From the NCBI GenBank assembly GCA_965223775.1, contig OZ245021.1:1364001-1428000 (forward strand): a stretch of 64,000 nucleotides of DNA. The letters run 5' to 3'. This document shows positions 18,537 through 27,944 of the stretch, in pieces. Positions within the stretch are counted from its first letter, which is position 1. The number at the start of each line of letters is the position of its first letter. A program made the position numbers and the translations under genes. The notes beneath the pieces were generated by a model. It made no database searches and was not told the origin of the DNA. It saw only the letters and a program-made list of their open reading frames with translations. This stretch comes from JAJDXW01 sp965223775 (GTDB lineage: Bacteria > Pseudomonadota > Gammaproteobacteria > HK1).

Positions 18537-20567
18537 ATGCTGATGTTCGGCGTGGACGTGGGCGGAACCTTCACCGACGTCATTCTGTTCGACGAGGACA
18601 CGGGTCGAATTTCGGGGGCCAAGGTACCTTCGACCCCGGCCAATCAGGCGGATGGGTTCACCCGGGGGCTGGAGGCGGTCGGGGTCGACTACCGACAGGT
18701 CAGTCGAGGTTTGCACGGGACCACCGTAGCGACCAACACCGCCATTGAACGCAAGGGCGCCTCCACGGTCGGTGTCTTCACCAAGGGTTTCCGGGACGTT
18801 CTTGCCATCGGCACCGGTCAGCGGTTCACTGGGGGCCTGTTCAACCCACGGTTTCGCAAGGCACCACCTCTGGTCAAGCGTTCATGGCGCCTGGAAGTGG
18901 ACGAGCGCATGACCCACGATGGCGAAAGCCTGACCGAGCCGGATACGAGTGCGCTCGACGATGTGGTTTGCCACATCGAGGCGCACAATGCCCGCGCCGT
19001 AGCCGTTTGCTTTCTCCACGCCTACGTCAACGACGCCCACGAGCGTGCCGTGGTCGAGGCCTTGCGGAGGCGGCTGCCCGGTCGCTTCGTTTGCGGCTCC
19101 TCCGAGGTGCTGCCCCAGATTCGCGAATACGAGCGCTTCACGACCGCTGTCTTCAATGCCTACCTGGGCCCGGTCATGGAGCGCTACCTGGGCGATCTCG
19201 GCCAGCGTTTGAACGAGAAGGGCTTCGATCGCGACCTGCTCATCATGATGAACAACGGTGGGGTGGCGGCGGCCGGACAAACCGCGCAGTTCCCCGTCAC
19301 GGCGGTGCTGTCGGGACCCGCCGGGGGGGTGGCCGCCGGCCTGTTCCTGTCGCGGCAGATGGGGTTCGAGGACTTCATTACCTACGACATGGGGGGAACC
19401 AGCACCGATGTCTGCCTGGTGAAGAATCGCGAACCCAGCATGGCCGTCCAGCGCATCGTCAGCGGACTGCCCCTCAAGATTCCACAGCTCGACATCAGCA
19501 CGGTTGGCGCCGGCGGGGGCAGCATCGGCTGGATTGACACTGACGGCCGGTTCGCCGTGGGACCGCAGAGTGCCGGAGCCGAGCCCGGCCCCGCCTGCTA
19601 TGACCAGGGCGGCTTGGAGGCGACGGTCACCGATGCCAATCTGGTTCTCAACCGCATCAGCCTCGACACCCGACTGGGCGGCTTCATGAACCTGAAGAAA
19701 GACAAAGCGGAGGCTGCCGTCGCCCGCATTGCCGAGCGCTTGGGCAGCACGGACCTTCGTTTCGTCGCCGAGGGCATTTTGCGTATCGCCGAGTCCAACA
19801 TGAGCGGCGCCATCCGGGAGATCTCCGTCGAGCGCGGCGAGGACCCCCGGGCGTTCACCCTGATCGCGTTCGGTGGCGCCGGCCCAATGCACGGATGCGC
19901 GGTGGCGCAGGAAGTGGGGATGCGTCGGGTAGTTTCGCCCAACTACCCCGGAAACTTCTCGGCCCTGGGTCTCCTCACCTCCGATCTTCGCCATGAGCTC
20001 GCGCGCACCCATCTCACGCTCCTCGACGATGCGGACATGGGGGCCGTATCGCAGCGGCTGGGCCAGATGGTGGCCGAGGGTCAGGCCTTGCTGGCGTCGG
20101 AGAGGGTTGCCGACTCCGATCGAACCATCGCTTGTTCGCTGGGCATCCGTTATGAAGGACAGGCACATGAGCTGCCCATCGAAGTCACCCCCGGCACGCT
20201 CGACCGGGACCAAGTCGCCAAGACCTTCGTGAAACGCTACTTCGAGGCGTGGTCCTACTCGCCGCCGGGCCGCCCCCTCCAGTTGGTGACGCTTCGGGTA
20301 ACGGCCGTGGGCCGCGCGCCGAAGCTCTCCTTCCCTCTTCTCGATGGCGACGGACGCAGTCTGGAGCAGGCCGACATGGGAAGCCGCGCGGTGTTCTTCG
20401 CCGGGGCCGAGCGCATGGCCCCCGTCTACCGGCGCGCGCTCCTGCCGCCAGAGGCCAGCTTCCGGGGGCCCGCCATTGTCGAGGAGGAGGGATCGACGAC
20501 GGTCGTCTTTCCAGACTGGGAGGGTCGCGTGGACGAGGTCGGGAACATCATCCTGGAACTCCGCTAA
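18537..20567 (+). CDS. hyuA: Hydantoinase A / oxoprolinase-type ATPase subunit (HyuA)
   Basis: A complete 676-aa HyuA, the last gene of the + strand cluster. GVDVGGTFTDV is at residues 5-15, LPQIREYERFT near 200, DMGGTSTDVC near 284 and a GPACYDQGG block near 357. GAGGACACGAG precedes ATG 18537. No hyuB follows: 12 bp after its stop an IS21-type terminal sequence begins, so a downstream partner may have been lost to the mobile-element insertion. Confidence 0.94.
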   Translation: MLMFGVDVGGTFTDVILFDEDTGRISGAKVPSTPANQADGFTRGLEAVGVDYRQVSRGLHGTTVATNTAIERKGASTVGVFTKGFRDVLAIGTGQRFTGGLFNPRFRKAPPLVKRSWRLEVDERMTHDGESLTEPDTSALDDVVCHIEAHNARAVAVCFLHAYVNDAHERAVVEALRRRLPGRFVCGSSEVLPQIREYERFTTAVFNAYLGPVMERYLGDLGQRLNEKGFDRDLLIMMNNGGVAAAGQTAQFPVTAVLSGPAGGVAAGLFLSRQMGFEDFITYDMGGTSTDVCLVKNREPSMAVQRIVSGLPLKIPQLDISTVGAGGGSIGWIDTDGRFAVGPQSAGAEPGPACYDQGGLEATVTDANLVLNRISLDTRLGGFMNLKKDKAEAAVARIAERLGSTDLRFVAEGILRIAESNMSGAIREISVERGEDPRAFTLIAFGGAGPMHGCAVAQEVGMRRVVSPNYPGNFSALGLLTSDLRHELARTHLTLLDDADMGAVSQRLGQMVAEGQALLASERVADSDRTIACSLGIRYEGQAHELPIEVTPGTLDRDQVAKTFVKRYFEAWSYSPPGRPLQLVTLRVTAVGRAPKLSFPLLDGDGRSLEQADMGSRAVFFAGAERMAPVYRRALLPPEASFRGPAIVEEEGSTTVVFPDWEGRVDEVGNIILELR

Positions 20568-20577
20568 TCCCTCAGGA

Positions 20578-20700
20578 CATTTGTCAACGGCGGAGAGAAA
20601 CCAGACCAAAGGGCGGAGCAAAACACTGCCAGCGCGGCGGTGGGGGTGAGGTGGTCCGAGGGGGTCGGGATTCGGCTTGGGGCTGACGACGGTGTGGTGA
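20578..20700 (-). mobile_element. IS21-family end sequence (remnant)
   Basis: The stretch beginning near TTTGTCAACGGCGGAGAG at 20580 resembles the terminal inverted/direct repeat region of IS21-like elements (TGTCA...GGCGG...AAA...). It lies directly downstream of a truncated istB read on the - strand, the normal layout for the istB-side end of IS21. Identification is by recognition of the pattern only. Confidence 0.55.
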
Positions 20701-20961
20701 TCAGCCCGCGGGGGCCGTTTTCCGCGCGCGGCTATGGTTGAGGCGGAAGCTTTCCCCGTTCATTTCCAGGATATGGACATGATGGGTGAGACGGTCGAGC
20801 AGCGCCCCGGTCAGGCGCTCCGAGCCGAACGTCTCGGTCCATTCGTCGAAGGGAAGATTCGAGGTGATGAGGACCGCCGCGCGCTCGTAGCGCTGCGACA
20901 CGAGTTCGAACAGTAGCTCTGCCCCGGTCTTCGATAATGGGACGAATCCCAGCTCGTCGAT
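20701..20961 (-). pseudogene. istB: IstB-like ATP-binding protein, C-terminal fragment
   Basis: Eighty-six codons read from 20961 down to TGA 20701: IDELGFVPLSKTGAELLFEL, then SQRYERAAVLITSN, FGSERLTGALLDRLTHH. This is the C-terminal third of IstB, the AAA+ helper ATPase of IS21 transposition, starting in the middle of the Walker B segment (IDELG). Upstream the frame meets TAA at 20962-20964, exactly where IS3-type end sequence starts. The N-terminal two-thirds and istA are absent, so the gene is dead. Confidence 0.85.
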
Positions 20962-20964
20962 TTA

Positions 20965-21100
20965 TTGGAGTTGATCCGTTTCAGTGGACGGTTTATGTCT
21001 TGGGTTTCATGCAGCTTCCTGGTGGTGGCTCTCGAAGTCCATGGGTGAGTGATAGCCCAGCCCCTGGTGACGACGGTGCGGGTTATACCAGCCGATACGT
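20965..21100 (-). mobile_element. IS3-family element, right-end remnant with transposase C-terminus
   Basis: Reading the - strand from about 21099 to TGA 21007-21009 gives WYNPHRRHQGLGYHSPMDFE and then SHHQEAA. This is the classic C-terminus of IS3-family OrfB (rve domain end). The downstream sequence to ~20965 (complement of GGAGTTGATCCGTTTCAGTGGACG) is the expected terminal inverted repeat. Only ~30 transposase codons remain. The element interrupts istB on one side and is fused to chromosomal sequence next to a hyuB stop on the other. Confidence 0.8.
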
Positions 21101-21114
21101 CGCCCGCGTCCCGC

Positions 21115-22968
21115 TCATCGCTCCGTCCCCGACAGTGCCCGGCTCTCCCCTTGCGCCGCACGGAGGACCGACCGATCCGCGGCCGCCTCCTCGACGTTCT
21201 CGAATCCCCGATCCCAGACCGCACCCTTGCCCACGTTCTCCGCGCGCGAACGCGCTCGCAACTCCTTCGTCGCCACCTCGTCAATCGCTTGCGCCGCGAG
21301 GTCCAGCACCACGCCGTAGATCGAGCGGGCCGCAGCGGCCGACACCTTGCCGTCGAGCACGTCGACCAGGACCCGTCGGGGCTCGCGTTCCAGGGGGGAG
21401 CCGTGGCCTCCACCGCCGCCGGAAAGAATCCTGAGCTCGTCTCCCTCCTCAAGGGTGAATGCCCGCTTCGAGGGAACGGCCTCCACCTCCCCCGTACGCC
21501 GTACCACTTCAGTGCTCCACACTGCCCCCGGCCGGCCGTCGAACAGGCCCCAGGCCGGCGTGAAATGCCGCTCCGAGCGGTACGAGCAGGTGATCGCGCC
21601 GCGCATCGCCTCAAGCACCCGGACCGTCCCCGTCCCGCCGCGAAAACGGCCTGCGCCGCCGCTGTCACGCCGCAACCGGTAGCTTTGCACCCGCAGGGGA
21701 TAGTCCATCTCGATCGCCTCGGCCGGGATGTTCATGCAGTTCGAGACGTCGGTATCCACCACCTCGATGCCGTCTCCGCCGGGGCGGCCTCCGCTTCCGC
21801 CGGCCACGATGTCCGACAGCCCGAAGCGCTCGCCGGTGCGCGGATCGACGCCTCCGAACGAGACGCAGCTGATGCTGCCGGCCGGCGCCGCCGGCACCCG
21901 ATCCGGCACCGCCTGGACGAGCGCGCCGAGCACGACGTCGGCGGCCCGCTTCAGGGTATGGGCGCGGATCGCGACCGGCGCCGGATGGTGAGGATTGAGG
22001 AGCGTGCCTTGCGGAATGACGACGTCGATCGGCCGGTAGCACCCCTGGTTGTTGGGAATCGACGGATCGGTGACGCAGCGGACCGCGAAGTAGGCCGAAC
22101 CCGCCCCGCCCGACCACGGGGCGTTGATGGGACCCGCGACCTGGGGGCTCGTGCCGGTGAAGTCGACGGTGACGGTATCGCCCTCGATCCGGACCGTCGC
22201 GGTGATCGGCACGCGACGGTCGAGCGCGATGCCGTCGTTGTCCATGTAGTCGGTGAACCGCCAGGTACCGTCGGGAATCTCGGCGATGCGGGCGCGGGTA
22301 AGCCGCTCCGCATAGTCGAGAAGCCCGTCGAGATAGTCGTCGGTGGCGGCGCCGTATTCCTCGAAGAGGGCCTGCAGCCGGTCCCGTCCAACCGTGGAGG
22401 CCGCCACCTGGGCGCTGATGTCGCCCATCACCACCCGCGGGAGCCGCACGTTGCGACGGATGATCTGCACCAGCGTTTCGTTGAGGACGCCCGCGTCGTA
22501 CAGCTTGAGCGGCGGCAGGATGAGCCCCTCCTGGAATATCTCGGTCGCATCCGTCGGCATGCTGCCCGGCACCTTGCCTCCGAAGTCCTCCTGGTGGGCG
22601 AGGCACACGGAAAAGCCGACCGTCCGGCCGGCGGCGAAGACCGGCACCGCGACCACGAGATCGGGGAGATGGGTGCCGCCGTCGTGCGGATCGTTCATCG
22701 TGTAGACGTCGCCCGCGCGGCAGGCCGAGGCCGGAAACGCTTCGAGCAGACGCGCCATCGCGGGGATGAAGGCGGCCATGTGCTGCGGCAACGCGACCGA
22801 TTGCGCAAGGACGTCGCCGCGCGCGTTGAACAGCGCCGCGGAGCAGTCCTCTCCTTCCTTGAGGATGACCGAGTAGGCGCTCCGCAGCAGCGTGGCCTGG
22901 ATTTCCGCTGCGATGCTGTCGAGGCGGTTGCGGATCACCTCGAGCGTGATCGGGTCGAATTGATTCAC
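21115..22968 (-). CDS. hyuB: Hydantoinase B family protein (HyuB)
   Basis: A 617-aa HyuB on the - strand. The start is GTG 22968-22966, overlapping the upstream hyuA stop by 4 nt (GTGA). It begins NQFDPITLEVIRNRLDSIAA and contains YTMNDPHDGGTH, GGAGRFRGGTG and GGGGHGSPL near residue 540. The C-terminal ~60 residues (to SGTER) look poorly conserved. The stop lies only ~15 bp from the IS3 scar, so the 3' end may have been altered by the insertion; confidence in the last 30 residues is lower. Confidence 0.9.
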   Translation of the reverse strand: MNQFDPITLEVIRNRLDSIAAEIQATLLRSAYSVILKEGEDCSAALFNARGDVLAQSVALPQHMAAFIPAMARLLEAFPASACRAGDVYTMNDPHDGGTHLPDLVVAVPVFAAGRTVGFSVCLAHQEDFGGKVPGSMPTDATEIFQEGLILPPLKLYDAGVLNETLVQIIRRNVRLPRVVMGDISAQVAASTVGRDRLQALFEEYGAATDDYLDGLLDYAERLTRARIAEIPDGTWRFTDYMDNDGIALDRRVPITATVRIEGDTVTVDFTGTSPQVAGPINAPWSGGAGSAYFAVRCVTDPSIPNNQGCYRPIDVVIPQGTLLNPHHPAPVAIRAHTLKRAADVVLGALVQAVPDRVPAAPAGSISCVSFGGVDPRTGERFGLSDIVAGGSGGRPGGDGIEVVDTDVSNCMNIPAEAIEMDYPLRVQSYRLRRDSGGAGRFRGGTGTVRVLEAMRGAITCSYRSERHFTPAWGLFDGRPGAVWSTEVVRRTGEVEAVPSKRAFTLEEGDELRILSGGGGGHGSPLEREPRRVLVDVLDGKVSAAAARSIYGVVLDLAAQAIDEVATKELRARSRAENVGKGAVWDRGFENVEEAAADRSVLRAAQGESRALSGTER

Positions 22969-25058
22969 GATGCTCCCCCGCCGCGCGTGACGACGAGGTT
23001 GCCGGCATCGTCGACCGCCGCGCGGTGGCCAGGGTAGATCACCGTCGTCGTGTCGGCCTGGGTCACGATCGCGGGTCCCTCGATCGCGGCGCCGACCGCA
23101 AGGGCGGCTCGGTCATGGAGGGCCGCGTCCCTCCATCCGTGCGGGTGGCCGAAGAAGGCCGGCCGCACCGCGGCGGGCCGGGGAACGGCCGGCGCAGGTC
23201 GATCGGCGCGAACGCGTGCGGCCACGGGCGGCGTCATGGGCGGTCCGCTCAGCAGGACCCGCAGGTTCACGAACTCCACCTCCTCCTCCAGGCTCCCGTG
23301 ACCGTAGACCTCACGGTAGCGGTCGCGAAAGGCACGCTCCGCCGCGGCAGTGCTCCGATCCTCGACGACGCCACGGCCGAGCGGCACCTCGAGCTCGTAG
23401 GACTGGCCCGCGTACCGCATCTCCGCGAACCGTTCCACGGTGATGGTATCCGCAGCGACGCCGTCGCGGCTCATTTCGACGCGCCCAGCGGCCTCCAGCT
23501 CTTCGAAGGCGGTACGCATCGAGGCAGGGTCCGCGATCTGCGCACGCGTCGCGAAGGTGCGGTACCGGTCGCACTGGATGCGCGCTTCGAGCAACCCCTC
23601 GGCGGCCAGCACGCCGGGTCTCGGCGGCACGATCAGGGTCTCGATCGCGAGGCGCTCGGCGATCGCGCCGCCGTGGAGCGGGCCGGCGCCCCCGAGCAGT
23701 ACGAGCGCGAAGCCGCGGGGGTCGTGGCCGCGCTTCACCGTGAGCATGCGAACCGCTTCCGCCATCGCGGCGTTGCAGACGGTATGGATGCCGAACGCCG
23801 CCTCCGCGAGGCTGCACTGCATCGCCTCGGCGAGGGGGCCGACCGCGCGTTCCGCCGCATCGATCTGCAGGCGAATGCCGCCGGCGAACCGCGCGGGATC
23901 TAGGTAGCCCAGCACGAGGCTCGCATCGGTCACGGTGGGGGCGGACCCGCCGCGTCCGTAGCAGGCCGGGCCGGGACTGGCACCCGCGCTCTCCGGCCCG
24001 ACCTTGAGCACCCCCGCGTCGTCGAGCCGCGCGATGCTCCCGCCCCCCGCTCCAATGGTGTGGACGTCGACCATCGGCACCCGGAGCGGATAGCCGCGAA
24101 TGCGTCCCTCGCGCGAGATGAGCGACGCCCCACCGCGCGCGAGCGCCACGTCCGAGCTCGTCCCGCCGATGTCGAGGGTGATGAAATCGCGCCGGCCTGA
24201 GCGCTCCCCTGCCGAACGGCCGCCCAGCGCACCTGCGGCGGGACCGCTCAGCAGGGTGGTGACGGGCCGCGCGACCGTCCGGCGCGTGGAGGCGGCACCC
24301 CCGCGCGACTGCATGATCAGGAGCGGCGCGCGAATGCCGCGGCGCCGGAGCGCACCGTCGAGCCTGTCGAGGTAGCCGTTGACGACGGGTCGCACGTAGG
24401 CGTCGAACGCGGTGACGCAGGTGCGCTCGTACTCGCGGAAGACTGGATCGACCTCGGATGAAATCGAGATCGCGAGGCGAGGGAAGTCGCGCGCGATGAT
24501 GTCGGCCGTACGCCGTTCGTGGGCGGGATTGCGAAACGAGAAGAGATAGCAGACCGCGACCGCCTCGATTCCTTCCTCCTCGACCAGACGCGCCACGGTC
24601 TCGCGCACCCCCGTCTCGTCGAGCGGAACGACAATCGAGCCATCGGAATCGATTCGCTCGGTGATTCCCGCGCGGCGGCGCCTGGGGGCGAGAAAGACCG
24701 GCGTCTCGGGGGCCATGAAGAGGTCGTACATGCGCGAGCGCTTCTGCCGGCCGATCTCCAGCACGTCCTCGAATCCCTCGGTCATCAGGAGACCGATGCG
24801 CGCGCCCTTCTCCTCGAGGATCGCGTTGGTGGCGATGGTCGTGCCATGCACGAAGCGATCGATGTCCCCCGGCGCTGCGCCGCTCAGTGCGAGCACCGCC
24901 TCGACTCCGGCCAGGACTCCGGCGACCGGATCCTTCGGAGACGAGGGCACCTTCGCGGACCAGACGCGGTCCTCCCGGCGGCCGATCACGTCGGTGAAAG
25001 TGCCGCCTACGTCCACACCGACCCGGTAGCGGGCTTGCGATTCATTGTTTTTCATCAT
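22965..25058 (-). CDS. hyuA: Hydantoinase A / oxoprolinase-type ATPase subunit (HyuA)
   Basis: A 697-aa HyuA and the first gene of a - strand hyuA-hyuB pair. The frame is open to 25295, but ATG 25058 (GGAAG 7 nt upstream) gives the normal N-terminus with GVDVGGTFTDV beginning ~13 residues in. DIGGTSSDVALA and GPACYGRGG are present. A mid-protein segment EVDPVFREYERTC matches the REYER motif of the other copies. Its stop overlaps the hyuB start. The pair is convergent to the + strand cluster across the IS scar. Confidence 0.93.
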   Translation of the reverse strand: MMKNNESQARYRVGVDVGGTFTDVIGRREDRVWSAKVPSSPKDPVAGVLAGVEAVLALSGAAPGDIDRFVHGTTIATNAILEEKGARIGLLMTEGFEDVLEIGRQKRSRMYDLFMAPETPVFLAPRRRRAGITERIDSDGSIVVPLDETGVRETVARLVEEEGIEAVAVCYLFSFRNPAHERRTADIIARDFPRLAISISSEVDPVFREYERTCVTAFDAYVRPVVNGYLDRLDGALRRRGIRAPLLIMQSRGGAASTRRTVARPVTTLLSGPAAGALGGRSAGERSGRRDFITLDIGGTSSDVALARGGASLISREGRIRGYPLRVPMVDVHTIGAGGGSIARLDDAGVLKVGPESAGASPGPACYGRGGSAPTVTDASLVLGYLDPARFAGGIRLQIDAAERAVGPLAEAMQCSLAEAAFGIHTVCNAAMAEAVRMLTVKRGHDPRGFALVLLGGAGPLHGGAIAERLAIETLIVPPRPGVLAAEGLLEARIQCDRYRTFATRAQIADPASMRTAFEELEAAGRVEMSRDGVAADTITVERFAEMRYAGQSYELEVPLGRGVVEDRSTAAAERAFRDRYREVYGHGSLEEEVEFVNLRVLLSGPPMTPPVAARVRADRPAPAVPRPAAVRPAFFGHPHGWRDAALHDRAALAVGAAIEGPAIVTQADTTTVIYPGHRAAVDDAGNLVVTRGGGAS

Positions 25059-25514
25059 CCTATAGCTTCCATCCACGACCACACCGCCTGTGCATGATTT
25101 CGCTGCCGTAAGGATTTCGTGAGCGCCAGGATTGCAACATCTGTCCCCTCGGCCGCCTCCTGTGTCTCGCCACGCCGCCCGTATTCGACAAACGCCGCCG
25201 TGCCCGCCATGCGCTTCCCGACACCCGTGCGACATCCCCACGGCCGCCCTTTGCGCCCCGCTGGCAACCTTTGGCAAGGCCGTCCAATTTAGCAATTGAC
25301 CCGACGACCGTCATCTTCGCTCGCCACCACTCCCGCAGGTTTCCGTCCTCTCTCGCGCGCGTCTCACCGTGCTACTCAGCGTCATGCTGAGCGATGTCGA
25401 CGAGCCAATGAGCGGGAACTTCACCGTTTGGCCGGGCACCGGAGCACCCCGTAGACCGCTGCGGCGACCGCACCACCACCTTGAAGTTCCTGAATTCGGC
25501 CCACCTGCCCCATT
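25059..25514 (-). other. Intergenic region upstream of the - strand hyuA-hyuB pair
   Basis: No convincing gene on either strand. It should contain the promoter of the hyuA-hyuB operon. The short open frames here have no recognisable motif or ribosome site. Confidence 0.5.
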
Positions 25515-25599
25515 TCTAAACCGAAGTTCCTGGGGATTTTGGGGTCAAATCGAGGGTAAGTCATTGACGTAGATCGAAAAAATGCCGGAGGGAGGGTGA

Positions 25600-25682
25600 T
25601 TTTTGTTCCCATGTATATTGAGAGATATCATTGACATGGTGGATTCGAATTGCTATCTTCGTTCCCATGTACATCGAGACCG
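25600..25682 (+). repeat. Duplicated transposase start segment (GTTCCCATGTA)
   Basis: GTTCCCATGTA followed by TATTGAGA occurs at ~25605, and GTTCCCATGTA followed by CATCGAGA at ~25661. Both read MYIE-like starts, 56 bp apart. The first copy runs into a stop quickly. It could be a decayed duplicate of the transposase 5' end or part of the element's promoter/leader. Confidence 0.5.
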
Positions 25683-27391
25683 TCCCCAACCGCAACTCCC
25701 GCCCCGCGATCCTCCTTCGCCAAGGCTGGCGCGAGGGCAAACGGGTGCGCAAGAAAACGCTGGCCAACCTCACCGACTGGCCCTCGGAGAAGGTCGAGGC
25801 ACTGCGCCAAGTGCTCAAGGGCCGCCGACTCATCGCCCCCGAGGACGCCTTCACGGTCGAACGTTCCCGACCGCACGGTCATGTCGAAGCGTTGCTCACC
25901 GTTTGCCGGCGCCTGGGACTGGAGCGGCTCATCGCCGCGAAGCGCTGCCGCGAGCGCGACCGGGTGCTGGCGATGGTGCTCGAACGGTTGCTTCATCCCG
26001 CCTCGAAGCTCGCCACTACCCGGCTGTGGCATTGCACGACCTTGGCCGAGGAGCTCGGGGTCGGCGACGACGACGAGGACGACCTGTACGAGGCGATGGA
26101 CTGGCTGCTCGAACGCCAGGAGCGAATCGAGCAGCGCTTGGCAAAGCGCCATCTGCACGAAGGCGAACCGGTGTTCGCCGACGTGTCGTCAAGCTACTAC
26201 GAGGGCCGCACCTGCCCGCTGATGCGCTTCGGATACAACCGCGACCGCAAGCGCGGTAAGACACAGCTCGTGTACGCCGTGCTGAGCGCCCCCGGAGGGT
26301 GTCCGGTCGCCGTCCAGGCGTATCCGGGAAACACTGCCGACCCGAACACCGTCCCGGACCAGGTGGTGAAGCTCCAGGAGCGCTTCGGGCTTGAACGGGT
26401 CGTGCTGGTCGGGGACCGGGGCCTGTTGACGCAGGTCCAGATCGAGCACCTGAAGCGCCACCGGGGTCTGGGATGGGTGAGTGCGCTGAAGTCGTTGCAG
26501 GTGCGCGCCCTGGTCGAGCAACACGCGTTGCAGTTGTCGCTGTTTGACGAGCAGAACCTGGCCGAGATCGTCTCGCCGGACTATCCGGGCGAGCGCTTGG
26601 TGGCGTGCTACAACCCGCTGCTGGCCGAGGAACGCTCGCGCAAGCGCGAGGAGTTGCTGGCCACGACCGAGGCGGGGTTGGAACGCGTCGCACGCGAGGC
26701 GGCGCGGCGCACCCGCACGCCCCTTGGGGCGGCCGAGCTCGGACGCAAGGTCGGGCGGGTGCTGGGGCGACACAAGATGGGCAAGCACTTCGAGTGGGAG
26801 GTCAACAACGCCCGGCTGCGGTATCAACGCAACGCCGAGCGGATCGAAGCCGAAGCGCGTCTGGACGGGATCTACGTGCTTCGCACGAGCGAGCCAGCGA
26901 CGCGGCTGTCGAGCCACGACACGGTGCGCACCTACAAGGGGCTTGCGGACGTGGAGCGCTGGTTCCGCACCCTCAAGGGCCTTGAGGTACGGGTACGGCC
27001 CATCCGCCATCGCGAGGAGCGCCGGGTGCGGGCGCACCTGTTCATATGCCTGCTCGCGGGCTACGTGGAATGGCATCTTCGCCGTGCCGTGGCGCCGTTG
27101 CTGTTCGACGACGAGACGTTGGACGAGGCGCGCCGCACGCGCGATCCGGTCGCCCCGGCCAAGCCCACACCCCGGGCCCGTAAGAAAAAGGCGCGCCGGC
27201 GCACCGACGACGGATTGGCCCTGCACAGCCTGGATACCTTGCTCGCCGAACTCGCGACGCGCTGCCGCAACACCTGCCGGGTGTTGTCGGACCCCACGGC
27301 TCCGGCCTTCTCGCTCCTCACCGAGCCCACCCAGACCCAACGGCGCGTCGCCGAACTCATCGAAATGTTCCCAGTACCGGGAATCGCCTGA
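25667..27391 (+). CDS. IS1634/IS1549-family DDE transposase
   Basis: A 574-aa transposase of the IS4-like DDE superfamily, IS1634 type. I place the start at ATG 25667 (MYIETVPNRNSRPAILLRQ), the usual family N-terminus. The first catalytic Asp is in EPVFADVSSSYYEG (~residue 170), the second in VVLVGDRGLL (~250), and the Glu in the YKGLADVERWFRTLK helix (~430). A basic linker PRARKKKARRR lies near 510. The length is normal and no frameshift is visible, so it may be functional. Confidence 0.92.
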   Translation: MYIETVPNRNSRPAILLRQGWREGKRVRKKTLANLTDWPSEKVEALRQVLKGRRLIAPEDAFTVERSRPHGHVEALLTVCRRLGLERLIAAKRCRERDRVLAMVLERLLHPASKLATTRLWHCTTLAEELGVGDDDEDDLYEAMDWLLERQERIEQRLAKRHLHEGEPVFADVSSSYYEGRTCPLMRFGYNRDRKRGKTQLVYAVLSAPGGCPVAVQAYPGNTADPNTVPDQVVKLQERFGLERVVLVGDRGLLTQVQIEHLKRHRGLGWVSALKSLQVRALVEQHALQLSLFDEQNLAEIVSPDYPGERLVACYNPLLAEERSRKREELLATTEAGLERVAREAARRTRTPLGAAELGRKVGRVLGRHKMGKHFEWEVNNARLRYQRNAERIEAEARLDGIYVLRTSEPATRLSSHDTVRTYKGLADVERWFRTLKGLEVRVRPIRHREERRVRAHLFICLLAGYVEWHLRRAVAPLLFDDETLDEARRTRDPVAPAKPTPRARKKKARRRTDDGLALHSLDTLLAELATRCRNTCRVLSDPTAPAFSLLTEPTQTQRRVAELIEMFPVPGIA

Positions 27392-27468
27392 AGCTGAAAA
27401 TACGAACGACTGTCAATGAGTTGTTCTATCTCAACGCAGGGAACTTCGGTCTAAAGGCGCGTGCCTGA

Positions 27469-27768
27469 ATGTCCAGCGACCGGACCAACATGCCCACCGA
27501 GTTCTCGATTCCCGGTGCCGATGGAGTTCTTCGGTTCCCCGTCTCCGGCGGCAGCACCACCACGTTCTGCGGGGCGAACGGCAGCGGCAAGACACGCCTC
27601 GCCGTCCACATCGAACAGCAACTCGGCCTCGCGGCACACAGGATCTCGGCTCACCGCGCCCTGTCACTCAATCCCCGCGTGCCCAAGATCTCCGAAAGGG
27701 AAGGCAATGAGCGAATGGTCGAGGCCGACCGTTCCGATGCAATCGAAAGCCAGGTCAAGGCTGCCTGA
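27469..27768 (+). pseudogene. AAA-family ATPase, N-terminal fragment
   Basis: A 99-aa frame from ATG 27469 with a clear Walker A, GANGSGKTRL, near residues 33-42, followed by AHRISAHRALSLNP. This N-terminus resembles large stand-alone AAA/SMC-like ATPases of accessory regions, some of which act in phage defence. The remainder (Walker B, any nuclease or effector) is missing; the frame drifts into non-homologous residues after PKISERE and stops. It begins 12 bp after the IS1634 right repeat. I treat it as a truncated gene; its original role is unknown. Confidence 0.6.
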
Positions 27769-27944
27769 CTCGGACCAATTTGGTTGAGCCGCGAGATGGA
27801 ACCGGTTCGTTCACGACCTCGGGGGGGGATCATCGACGCAAGATAGGTCGCTCTGAAATGCAGACGGTCCCGGATGTTCCGGGCCGCCTTGTTGGCCTCG
27901 GCGATCCGCGAAATCCGGGTCGGCCTCGCGAAGCCTGCTGACCG

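Larger units (their letters stand above)
25515..27457 (+). mobile_element. IS1634-type insertion sequence, apparently complete
   Basis: The boundaries are set by an imperfect terminal inverted repeat: left end 25516-25531 (TCTAAACCGAAGTTCC) matches the complement of the right end at 27440-27455 (TTTAGACCGAAGTTCC) at 14 of 16 positions. A CATTGAC motif recurs subterminally on both sides. Between them is one full-length DDE transposase gene. I could not identify a clear target-site duplication. Confidence 0.75.

Noticed and set aside
25369..25572. Short + strand frame next to the IS1634 left end
   Set aside because: No ribosome site or motif; crosses the IS terminal repeat.
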